The translations under genes and the position numbers were made by a program. A DNA stretch of 64,000 nt from Stratiolaelaps scimitus (Eukaryota; Arthropoda; Arachnida; Mesostigmata; Laelapidae), in NCBI GenBank assembly GCA_019614645.1, contig JABWDB010000017.1, positions 5,530,501 through 5,594,500 of the forward strand. The letters are read 5' to 3'. Within the stretch, counting starts at the first letter, position 1. Each line of letters opens with the position of its first letter. Below the pieces are notes generated by a model, which worked only from the letters and a program-made list of their open reading frames with translations, was not told the DNA's origin and did not search any database. Shown here in pieces: positions 24,026-34,690 of this stretch.

Positions 24026-25008
24026 ACGAATGGATGAGATTTTTACCTGCAGATTTGTCAATATGGTTATTAAAAGAAACCTATCGTCAGAGCCCAAACG
24101 GGTGCGGTACTATGTACTACTGCTACTTTGAGCGAGGTTGTTTGGATATATCTCGGTATATATCACTGGAACAAACGTACACCCGGTATATACTGTACAC
24201 CCATTGAAGCGAATGGAAAAAATCTGAGGAATATAAAGAGGTATTAGTTGCAATAAATTACCTAGAAATGCGGAAAAAAAGAACAACATTTATGTTCTAT
24301 CATTTCGACATGTATCGATACCTGACTGTAAGCCTTCTCGAAAGGAAATTGTCTAGACCTTCATCTACAGAGGAAATGCCACAACGCTATTTTGTTTGGC
24401 CCGTACAACGGTGGTGTAAGCACGTATCCCTGGCCATTTGATAACAACGAACGTCATATTTGAAATTAGGTTAAAGTTACAGGATGATTGACTTGCCGAA
24501 TGTTTGTTCAACATTGGCTACCACTACCTCTCGATGACCTTTGGAATAAAACGCTTTGAAGGACGCTCGTCACAGGAAACGTTGAAACCCTGCATGGATG
24601 ATCTATATGTCAGAGTGTCACCCGACAATGGTTCCTGCTAAAGCTCCTTTCGATTTGCCATTTTAGTCTCTACCGTCCTACGCCTCCATTTGCTACTTGC
24701 ATCTGCATTGGTTTCCTATATTTTTACGTAAGGGAATCGGTTTGAAAGGCACAAGAAACCCCGCAGCCTTTTAGGGATTTCGAGCGGTATCGCAAGTTGG
24801 ACACAGGAGCTGCTCTTTTTCGATGGCTTCAGCCGAAAGAATGCTTGCATGCAATGCTCCAAAGGTACCGGTTTAGAGAAAGCGTTTTAAGCATTAACGT
24901 TATCTATATGATACGCAATCACTAGATGCTATATGTATGTACATAAATTACAGTTGTAATTTAACTCCGAAAACGAAACAATGTGTTCATCTCGGACACC
25001 AATATTCG
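24026..25008. other. Intergenic, nothing recognised
   Basis: No coding, RNA or repeat signal recognised. Confidence 0.4.
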
Positions 25009-25098
25009 TGATTCAGTGATACTCTCTAAACTTTTTCGGGCTAACTCTCAGCCAACATTTAGCGTCCACGGTACCGCTTTCGCATTGATTCAGTGATA
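25009..25098 (-). mobile_element. 3' fragment of SINE with target-site duplication
   Basis: The 13-base sequence TGATTCAGTGATA occurs at 25009-25021 and again at 25086-25098. The 64 bases between contain TTTTTCGGGCTAACTCTCAG and AGCGTCCACGGTAC, the minus-strand version of the 3' half of the SINE at 30.0-30.2 kb. The head is absent: a 5'-truncated insertion bounded by a duplicated target. Confidence 0.8.
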
Positions 25099-25371
25099 TT
25101 ACATTATTGATAATGATTGTGCGACTTTAAATAGACAATAATTAGAGAAGTAGTTAGGGACAGCGTGTCCGAGGCCGCCATGGTCCCAAGGGAGACGATG
25201 GGATAGACTCTGTGATACTACTGAAAGATAATATTAGTCCTTGAACCTCGAATAAACACGCTCGTCTTAATTTCACTACTGTGTTCAACGAGGCGTATCT
25301 TCAATACTTAACGACATTATTGTCAAAAGTACGGACAAACAAACACAAATGTGGCCAATAGTCACGCAAGT

Positions 25372-25460
25372 GTGTGTTCACGGTATTCGAACCCATACAT
25401 TTCCCGATCTTTTCGCCGGCGCTACCCAGGTCACTATGCGCCCACTCCATCTTACTAAGG
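25372..25460 (-). mobile_element. tRNA-like SINE head, minus strand
   Basis: On the minus strand, TAGTGACCTGGGTAGCGC (A-box-like) precedes ATGGGTTCGAATACC (B-box-like) with tRNA-like spacing. No good acceptor stem, so not called as a tRNA gene. Confidence 0.4.
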
Positions 25461-28439
25461 AAGGTTTAATATACACGAATGTAGACCCACGGTGGTAGTT
25501 CTATCAGCATATTCATCAGACGCCCCTGAGTCGAGAACACAGCTGGGACTTCGGCGTCGCCTTCGTCTGATCGGTATCCTTCAATCAGCCCGCGATACAC
25601 ACAAATAAGCCGTTCAGGCCTGGGTTATCCATCATCTCGGGATTTTTTTCTGCGTTTATGTTAAAGGCTACACCCGAAAGCTATGACAGCGGCCGATACA
25701 CCCGTTGGGCACTTTGGCCCTCAGAAAACAAATCGATTAGAATATGTTACATCTTACAATATGTAAGATTATATTAAGAAAGTATACACATTCATCAAGT
25801 ATTTTAGTTCGGTTGAGCGGAAGAAGTGGCACTGATGTCCAATAACCTAACATAAATAGTTACGAATATGTCCTTGAGGGTGTTGCGGCCAATGTGTATT
25901 ATCAGGTGAAGGATGTCCGGTCGTAAATTCTAGGGGTCGGCAAGACTATCAATGTCCATACGTATGTTGGGCACATTTGCAAACGTAGCCTGCAATGCAA
26001 TGATCAAAAATGTATTGTGGAGCTGCACCTGGATTCGGGGACCTATTATACAATGAAGAGTGACGCTCTTGGTGACTGAGATTGTTATTTGTGTCCTATA
26101 CATTCGGTCACGTTGTTTGGTGCTGCACTCCTTGAGAGCACTAGAAGACAGGGATGGTCGCAACTTCGTTATCAACTCGAATACACATAGGAAGCGCGAC
26201 TTTTCTAAGCTAATTTGAAGTTGCCCCATGTAGAGCATTGAACACAGACTGACGTGAACAACGAGTTTTCCGTTCACTGCCCCTCCCCCATCCATTAGCA
26301 GTTACCCGTTAGCTACTCTGTTCTGAGGTACCCGGTGCCCAGTTCATCTGATACCACTATTGAAAGAGTTTCCGAGACGGATCTTACTAAATCCTGCAAC
26401 TGTGTATTCTTCAACTTAGAACACGCAGACATGAGACCCTTCTGTGATACAACTGCACGTATATTCTACTAAATTACTCTTACGATTCGGTCAGGGCAGG
26501 ACATTCCGTTATTTGTCCGACTACTGTCGAATTCTGCTGCCTCTGCCATACGCTAACGACAAGGGGATACACATTCCGCCCGAGAGCGAATTATTGCGTC
26601 TATTCGTAAGATGGATATCTCCCATCACCTAAATTGGTAAAGAATGCCCTTAGAAGCCTCCCACAAGGCACCTTCCCAGTCAAGCTAAACCCAGCTGGAC
26701 AGAAACATCAGCCCGTATATTGGTTTGACAGCACTAGGTTCCTTCATTGCGACTCTATGTCTCAATCTCTTTGTCATGTATTTGCCGTGGTGTCTTGCAG
26801 CAAAGGAGCAGATCCGCTGGCAACGTCTCGCGATTTCGTTGACAATCATCAATTTAAATTTGGCCGACATTGCCGTCAGAGTCCGATGATGAGGGCCACG
26901 GCCAGCCCGTGCCGTCGTAGACAATTCGATAAGCTCCACATCATCCTAATGCATAAATACGTTTGGTTCTGCCGAGAAAAAAGGATGAACCTCATGTGGT
27001 TTCCGGTCATACGATGGTGAAATAATACATTGACTACTGGAATTATTGAGATCTACTGTACGGCGCGGTTTCGCGCCCACTCAATTGACTTGGTTTGTTA
27101 CTGTTCCCAACTATTCTTCCGTCAGACATTTCTAGAACACAGCGATGATAATGTTAAGCTAATGCCATTTTTACGCGTCATGCCCATCTCAACGACGAAC
27201 ATAAATGTAGTTATATGCCTACCTGCAATATGAGATTTTCGAAATGAACCCAACCGGGCTACAACCAATGAAGGAGCCAAGGTTCAAATAAGTTTCAGTC
27301 CTGTGTAAAAAAAACAGTTCGCCTGAAATCGCAACTCGTGTGGGATTATACAAACAGATCTGAACTTCGTTTACTCTGTCATTGTATTGACATAGGGAAT
27401 TTTTTCTGGCTTCATCCTCCCACCCGAAGTAAACGCGAAATAGCTGAGCCGATTTCGCCGTAACAAACAACACCAATGGAGCAGCTCGCGCGTTATGAGA
27501 AAGGCCGAGCTCGAAATTTGCGGACAGCTTAATCCCTAGAACGGTTGCTCGTGCATTGCTGGTAGCAATAAAAGCAGGTGCAAAGTTTCGCAAAGTAAAT
27601 TCCAACACTCACGGTCACACCCATACGCACACAAGACGACACGCGAATACTCTAAGAAGCTTAGTGTTATCATACATGCGCCTTGCACGTTTCGGAGTAT
27701 TGTCAAGTAAATGTTTAAAGTTCCAATAGTCTATCAGCATAGTGCGATCATAATCAGTATAAAGCTTCAAGATTTAGAGGTAATCTTTAGCAGACCCTAA
27801 TCCGCTAAAAGGATCTTAAGATCACAACATTTCGAGTAATCCGTCTTTTTTTTATTTTCGTTTTATCTTCTTCCTTCTCTGATATGAAATAGATCTTTAA
27901 GGTAATGTATTCTTATCCAGATACATTCTTGATCGTTCGATTTTCTGCTGAAATCAAAGTTATCCTTATGCGTTCATTTCTACTTGTCGTTCCTAAATTT
28001 AGTTTCTCATTGGAGGCATCATCATTCCTTCCGATATATTGCCACATAGGTCTTTGCCCCCTCAGGGCTCAAAGTTAGGACTGTGAGCATCGAAACAGAA
28101 TGAGAGGATCCAGACCGACCAGAAATATATATCCTGCGCACAGAATAAGTTACACCCTAGCGCGTTGCACAGTTGCGACATCAATTCGATTCAGAGGTTA
28201 GTCGATTTTTACGTCAAGCTCCGCATTCATTTCACCTCGTAGCACTATTTGTGCCAGCAGAAACAACGTGGAACATCGCTCTCTCGTCTGCGCCACGTCC
28301 GCTGCCTACACGGAACTTCGTTCGTAACCTTTCGATTTTCTTCGTTCACGAACGAAATATAATGAGATGAGGCAAACTCGCCCATTTCGTTCTATGCCCT
28401 GACTCTCTCTCTCTCCCCTTCTCCGTCCATGGCCTTCCA
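25461..28439. other. Intergenic, gene-free
   Basis: Open frames of 121-129 codons on the minus strand (25,930-26,295 and 27,219-27,608) and 128 on the plus strand (26,634-27,020) show no recognised domain. A small inverted repeat (ATCTTACA/TGTAAGAT, 3-base loop) lies near 25,751-25,769. Confidence 0.35.
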
Positions 28440-29330
28440 CTGGATCTAATTCCGAGTGCGCTTCGACCTTGCTCGCTTCACCGTTCGTCGTCCAGCTCCC
28501 GTGGGTTGGAAACATCTCAATCCATTTTGGACGACGATGACGGCGGCGGCTTCAGCGGTAAAATCGCCAATCGAATTCACTTCGCGGTGGCCGGCGTACC
28601 CGCATACCTCGGCCTCCCTCTCCTGCTCGATGCTGTCTGTGTTCGTAACGATGTTGGTCCTTAACTAAACCGCAGAATATGCTAATGAGATGAAATGAGG
28701 GCTACCGAGAGGTCTTCGAAGATCCCACTGCACCAATGGTTGAGGATAGAGGAGATGCTATTTGGACAACGTGGACGAGAGGACGCCAACGACAGCGGCT
28801 GCAGGAGCAGCCGCAGCCAAAGGTATTATTAGCACTTAAATCGCTAAAAAAAATGTTTCGTATTTATCCGCTCGCCTCGAACGTTTACCGCCTCACTTCG
28901 TTCGAGTCCTCCTCACCGAGAAGAAGACGAAGAAGAAGAAAAAGAAGAAGAAGGAGTGAAAAGAAAAGAGCGGGGAGAGCGTCCGTTCGCCAGGTCGCTG
29001 CAGTCGAAGGTTGTGGAACGCCACTTACTGAAAATAACTGCATTTCGTCATTCAACGCGACGATGAATAGAATTGTTAAGTGGGAAAACGTCGAAATTGA
29101 AAACCGCCACAGCGAGCCACCAGGCAGCCATCAGGAGGTGCCACCAGTCGGCAGCGATCGACCGATAGACTGCTTTTCCTTGTTTCGCCAACACACTCGC
29201 GTTCGTACTTTGTTGAGCGAAACCTGCGCCACCGAAATGCGGGTGGACCTGTACGAAGGACAGAAGGGAAAAAACCTGCGTACAACTGGAACGCGAAGGT
29301 CTTCTCGCGCAGTTTGACTGGGGAACAGCA
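28440..29330. other. GC- and purine-rich block, unassigned
   Basis: CG-rich DNA with a GAA-rich purine tract at 28,918-28,975, which in the 193-codon plus frame (28,736-29,317) encodes a run of Arg and Lys. No domain recognised. The composition resembles the other GC-rich blocks and could be promoter or UTR. Confidence 0.3.
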
Positions 29331-29478
29331 GTCAGGTCGGTACAAATTGGCCATTCTAAAGTCGTGTGTACCAGCGTCCACAGTAGTCGTGTGGCCCCAC
29401 TCAGCTTGATGTGTTATAGCTTCGCTGGTGCTTTTTCATTGTTGTTTGTGTTGTAAGACAGCCTCGACATTGGGTGAT

Positions 29479-29516
29479 GTGTATGTGTGTATGTGCTCGT
29501 GTGTGTGTGTGTGTGG
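29479..29516. repeat. GT microsatellite
   Basis: Interrupted (GT)n tract. Confidence 0.9.
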
Positions 29517-30024
29517 GTATATGTTGTGTACGAGCTATAATCGGTAATGGCAGTCCTGGCCGTTCTGCTTTCTCGCTGCTGCCGCCGTTTCTAAAGGCAG
29601 ATCTGGCGTTGCGCAGAACATCTATTACAATTCGGATCACGGACGAACAAACTAGCAGCCGTCGACTTGCGTAATTCACGCCATGTATGAAAGCTTAGAA
29701 AATGGGGGTGGAGGAGAGACGTTGTCAACGTGAAATTCATAACTGATGGAAAAATCATCCCGTTGAGAGTGAAGAGAACTGCTGTACCGTATTATGCAGC
29801 AGACAAAATGTTGAGTCGCATTTGCATGAATGTTATTACTATTTAGATTATTATTGTTATGATGGGTCCAAGCACGTCGGCAAGGTTATATTTAATAGTT
29901 AATTGTGTTATAGTTCACAACCGTATATGCGCTGTACACCATACATCAGTGTATACATTTGTATTAAATCCCATTAACGATTAGGCCATAGCGCCGTCAT
30001 AGGAATATCACTGTTATTAATAGA
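29517..30024. other. Intergenic, nothing recognised
   Basis: No gene, RNA or repeat signal recognised. Confidence 0.4.
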
Positions 30025-30187
30025 CGTTCACCTCGTCCGACTTGCAATCGGATTAGACATGTAGGTGCACGGGTTCGATCACCGCCGCTGCACATTTGCA
30101 TTTAAAGGGGTTGTCCGTCTTATGAAGCAATTCCGAAAGCAGTTGTACCGTGGACGTTAAACCTTGGCGGTGAGGCAGGCCGGAAAA
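30025..30187 (+). mobile_element. tRNA-derived SINE, most complete copy
   Basis: The head has an anticodon-arm-like hairpin: stem TCCGA/TCGGA around the 7-base loop CTTGCAA (30,036-30,052). A longish variable region follows, then the B-box core GGGTTCGATC (30,071-30,080). The body continues through GCACATTTGCATTT, TGTCCGTCTTATGAAGCAAT, GTACCGTGGACGTTAAA and ends near GGCCGGAAAA. The body pairs base for base with the minus-strand fragments at 55.9, 50.5, 50.2 and 25.0 kb, which defines the family. The long variable arm would suit a class II tRNA (Ser or Leu type) ancestor; that is inference. Confidence 0.7.
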
Positions 30188-30368
30188 TTTACGTCGAATC
30201 GAGCAGATGGAAGGTGCTTCCGTGCAAAGGGGGCATGTCTATTTTACTACTACTTAATTATGAATCTTCTCATTCACACAAACCTATAGCCAAGGCCAAC
30301 TAAGACCGTGTCTTGAACGACGTACCCGTTTGTCAAGAATCAATAACCTTTCTATTGTAAATCTTGTA

Positions 30369-31721
30369 GAAGAAATTGGCTTCGCTATCTCGTGGTGTTA
30401 AAGACACACAATATTTGCTTTTCGAACCTTGATATAAAAATTAATTCGATTAATAATTACAACATTTCTCCCATATTTAAATTTGAGTTCTCGTCTGCTT
30501 GTCTTGAGCCATGATCAATACCAAGACGATCGGGTGGGATCTCATTCCTTATTGGGTATCGTCGTCTTAGCGTGTGAGGTACTGGACGTAGCTTTGATTA
30601 ATGTTGTGCGGTTAAAAGGAGATCATCTGTTATAATCGCTGTCAAAATGCATTTACCAGTAAGTGTGACTTGTTGAATTTCCTTTAGCGTATATGTTCGA
30701 ATCAGCCTTGATAGTCTATCTGCCTGGCCAAAATTTGTAGTGCGTATATACTTTTGGCGTACGGCTTTGACATAAATTCGTACGCCAAAACTATAGTGGC
30801 CCATCTCCGGTAATCGAGACGCGGTATAGACTGGAATGCCTTTTTTACTTCCAACGATAAATAGTAAGTAAAGGTCGGTGATCAGCGAGGAGAGTGAATT
30901 TACGGCCATGTAAAAATTTGTGAAACTTTATGTAACATGTAAGTCCAAGTGCTTTCTTTTCTATTTGTGAGCAATTTAGTTCAGCTGGATTGAGGGATCT
31001 TCTGGCGTGGTAAATGCCTTTCTCAGTATTGTCCGGAAATCTATGTGAAATGAGCGCCCCGATTCCATATGGTAAAGTTAAGACTGTGGTTGCTCTGAAA
31101 GCCTGTCACCTGGCTGTGAATATGATTTTTTACCTGGACAGTCTCTGTACCAGTGATAGATTATGTCCAAATAATTTTTTCAAAATATCGACAGTCTGCT
31201 CATAGCTTGACTCTTGAGGTTTCTTTGGAAGAATATGTGCCTCAAAGCGGGTGTAAGCTGTAGCGCCTGATTTCTAAGCTTTCATACCGGGCTAACCAAC
31301 CTTCGACAATAATGCCATTACTAGGGTCGTAGCAGAAATTAGATATCTAATTGACGAGGCTATTGGTGACGAACTCATTCGTCGAAGCGGGGATGGCCTG
31401 TGAGGTCGTTTGTACTCCCAAGTTGCTGTTGTTGGTGTTGGGCACCTATCGCGCTATTAATGAAAACTTCGCTTTGCTTTTGTATAGCCTCACCTGACGT
31501 TCCAAATTCTGGTTCAAGGTTGTCTGCATTAATTACATAACTTGCTCAATGACATTATTGAGTTGATCCATTTAGGCTTAGTGTCACAACTGAAGAATTT
31601 TTATCGGAATCTGATAAGGGTTTAGACATTACGGGTTCTAGAAGAAATCTCGTCGCCAATGTTTCAGATGTTGCGGAGGAAATAGGCTCCGTTATCTCGT
31701 GGTGTTAAAAACACACAATAT
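30369..31721 (-). mobile_element. Collapsed Ty3/gypsy-like retroelement with degenerate direct repeats
   Basis: Two 46-base direct repeats, at 30,369-30,414 and 31,676-31,721, share 41 bases (both contain ATCTCGTGGTGTTAAA and ACACACAATAT). They look like matching parts of two LTRs. Between them, on the minus strand, a gag-like peptide (KKPQESSYEQTVDILKKLFG) is encoded at 31,246-31,133. The frame at 30,909-30,598 contains a segment ending in NFGQADRLSRLI, resembling the ADxLSRL motif after RNase H in gypsy Pol. Protease, reverse transcriptase and integrase are missing, so this is an internally deleted relic. Outer LTR ends were not resolved. Confidence 0.65.
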
Positions 31722-34063
31722 GCATGAAATATGTTTGAATAAATACATATGTCAGTAGCAAAAATAAAGAAGAAAAAATTACAACACTCTCAATCTAAGC
31801 TAAAGGCCACCCGCTTTCTTGTTCGATACAGCTTGTGCTTCGTTTGGTACTATACAATATTAATATCTCTACATGTTTATACGAAATGAATTCAAGGATT
31901 CATAAATTCAAGCAACTTAATAAGGTGTATGTTGTTCTACAAAGCCGTCACGATAGGTTGCCACAGCCCGATATCAAGGTCATCAAATCTCTTGTCTCGT
32001 CCTGTTAGCTTGCTATGTGTTCTATCTGGTCATTGGTAGTAGACAGCAGCCATTCGGATCCACATACCCATCGGGGAGGACTGGCTGGCTAGAGATGTGC
32101 AGATAGACCGCCACTTACGCCAAGGTCGGCTGTGTCGAACAAGCTGATGTGTGAATCGATGCACTTACGAGTGCATCGCTATCAACATGAAGCACTTATG
32201 CGGAGACGCAGATGGAAGTAATCCTGTACATTAGCTAGAACAAACACAACGTTTGCAGCGGCAACACTTCCACGCTCAAGACAGCTGTAAAATGAGCGTA
32301 GATGTACACAGGCGGTGTGACACGCGAGGGTAACGCAAGGCTACATGTGTGTAACTGAGTCCACAAAAAAATGTGCCCCTCACATTCAGGGCCAAACGTT
32401 AATATTTCTTTTTCACGTCAGAGCACGATCACGGATCAAGTTATTTGGACATATCTTCGAAGTGAAATAGGGATTTCTTTTAATAATAATCAGCTAGTCT
32501 AATAACGTACGATGTAGAGGCTGCCTTGTAGCTCCGGAAATAGCCGATAGCGTCATACTGCAAACAATGCCTTCGTATGGCGCTCCGCCCGCCGAGCTTT
32601 GTTGTGAATCCACCATATCGTTGTTGTTAAATCCACCTTTTAAACCAAGGTCACCTGCGATGACCATGCCACGAGTTTACAGCCTTAGGCGAATTCCACC
32701 CTATTTATCTTCTCTTGCTTACGTTAACATCTTCGATATATCCATTCATTAGTTGTACAACATACACATTCTAAAACGAAAGTTGTTGTTGTTGTTGCTG
32801 CTGCTATTGTAATCCTGTCTGTAATAGTCTTGTGCAATAGCATCCTTTGGCTTTGTGATAAAGGAGTAATAATTGACTGGAAAAATAGAAGTGGGTATGC
32901 ATAAGCGTTCCGTGCACCGTGTGATTATCTGCATTCACAGTTTGTCGAACACAATGGGCATGTTTACTTTAACCGTGCACTTTACATTCTCAACGAGCGC
33001 TCAGTGCTCGACACCGATATCATCTAAATCACTACCTCGCCGGCATCACGGCAATTCTGCATCTACAAATCTGCGGGTCCGAGATAACTTCCAGCGTGGA
33101 CGTGTAATCGAGCGCTCGCTTGATAAACAGAGATTTATGACTCAGTCGCAGTGTTGAACCAGCATGCCGGCAGACGGGAATCAACAACGAGCACACATGA
33201 TTATACAACAAAATGATTATTGCACGGCCCTTTTTAGCGCGTGTACGTAGTTGATAAGTTAACTGCGTGCAAAATGCTTCAACCGCTAATCTGGCAGCCA
33301 GCTCTTAGCGGAACTAATGGCCTCCTGTATAGTGGATTATTACCTTAAAACTTAGCCCACCATACTATAGGGATGAAGCAATGAATAAGAGATCATATAT
33401 TATCCTGTATTCGCGTTTCGTTCGGAGAGTAAACAGCCGCGGTGTGGTGAACCTCCAGTGTTCGTGTAATTAATGTTATGCGCATTAATTAGAAGTAATA
33501 AGAAACTCTTCGGGGCTCACTTGATGCGGTTAAAACTGTACGACATTTTTGGTGCGCATCACCATCATAATGAGGAGGATATGTGTGACTCGATCGTTGT
33601 CGGCCACCTAGAATTCTGCACCTGGTCACCAGTATCTGATATGAGTGATATCCTTTACTGAAAATGGTACCAAACGAATTTTGTCAACACTTTCTGTCGG
33701 GGACGACTTTTTATGCGGTAATGTACCGAGTATCGCGAACCGCAGCGAAATTGACGGATTGTTGTCACCTCTATAACGCGACGTGCAGGAAATGTCCGGG
33801 CAGATATTTATCGGCTTCCGTAACCCACCATGTAGCCTACCATGTAAACACCATGTTCTAGCGAATACAAAAATTCGTAGCTGAAAATCTCACGAGGTCC
33901 CGCAGATGAGAGCTTATGTATGCTAAGGTCACAGCATCTGTTATCCCTCTCTACTTTGCCACCAGCATCAATGTTTATAAGAGGAAAACCACATTTCATA
34001 CCTTAGTGCATACATTGTATATTACACACAAATACACATATATATATATGACTATGTGTCAAG
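31722..34063. other. Intergenic, gene-free
   Basis: Part of the right LTR may continue past 31,722. A perfect 9-bp hairpin (CGATGCACT, loop TACG) lies at 32,157-32,178, and a (TTG)n/(CTG)n tract at 32,783-32,808. Open frames stay under 100 codons and are unrecognised. Confidence 0.35.
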
Positions 34064-34396
34064 GAGAATACCTCTTTCCCTCACATGGAGGACATATGGG
34101 GATGTGACCGCGAGGACAACACCTCCCACGTGCACTTCACGCTGGATGACAATAATTGGTAAGTGCATAAGGGTGCTAGAGCGAGTCACCTCATCCTAAA
34201 CGCCCAAGGAACGACACAGTATAAAATGTTAGCGACAGGTAAGAGGAATGATACAGAAAACAAGATGCGGGTCATTGACGACTATGGCATTGCTAATGTC
34301 AATCTTCTGTAGAGCTCCTTCATGAAGGTCTCGAAAGAGGAAAGAGAAAAGGCAACCGTATATTGTAGGAATAGCCACGTCATCCGGACGTTGACG
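34064..34396 (+). CDS. Candidate two-exon gene fragment, unrecognised product
   Basis: Exon 34,064-34,158 reads through HMEDIWGCDREDNTSHVHFT and ends at a consensus donor, AATTG|GTAAGT, in phase 2. A 156-base intron ends at ATCTTCTGTAGAG, and exon 34,315-34,396 continues in the matching phase with SFMKVSKEEREKATVYCRNS. It ends at a second good donor (TTGACG|GTAAGA), or may read on to a stop at 34,531. Phase agreement across two splice sites raises it above background. The product is not recognised and flanking exons were not found. A fossil element is an alternative. Confidence 0.25.
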
Positions 34397-34604
34397 GTAA
34401 GAGCCGTTCAAGCACACCTAAGTGATAGGGCCCTACGGCAGTACTTTTGTGCTGAGATTAAGGGAGAAAAAGGCACCGTTCATCATGCATGCGACATACG
34501 CACGCGCATAAAGCACTTTGGCCAGCAATGACCCGTAATTACGTCTGCTTTTAATGGCTAGCGACGTTATCCACTATTATAAGTTAATCGTTGTGGCGGC
34601 TCGG
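34397..34604. other. Possible continuation or intergenic
   Basis: The frame of the preceding candidate exon stays open to 34,531 if the donor at 34,397 is not used. Nothing else recognised. Confidence 0.25.
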
Positions 34605-34690
34605 CCTGGATGGCTGAGGAGCGTCAATATGAGTGCAGCCTTGCAGCACTACGATTCCAGGTCGCCGGTTCGATCCCCACAAATCGCAGT
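34605..34690 (+). mobile_element. tRNA-like SINE head (A and B boxes)
   Basis: CTGGATGGCTGAGGAGCG (A-box-like) and CGCCGGTTCGATCCCC (B-box-like) are spaced about 55 bases apart. The intervening GTGCAGCCTTGCAGCAC is self-complementary. A full cloverleaf was not obtained. Confidence 0.45.

Noticed and set aside
27219..27608. Minus-strand frame recalling the C-terminal region of a LINE polymerase
   Set aside because: No ordered RT motifs around it, unlike the relic at 41.7-42.3 kb.
28736..29317. 193-codon plus-strand open frame
   Set aside because: Runs through a GAA purine tract giving poly-Arg/Lys, has no recognised domain, and length is explained by low stop density.
34605..34690. Functional tRNA gene
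   Set aside because: A and B boxes are present but no 7-bp acceptor stem or clear anticodon arm can be paired. The same was true of the tRNA-like sites at 23.3, 24.0, 25.4 and 63.1 kb.
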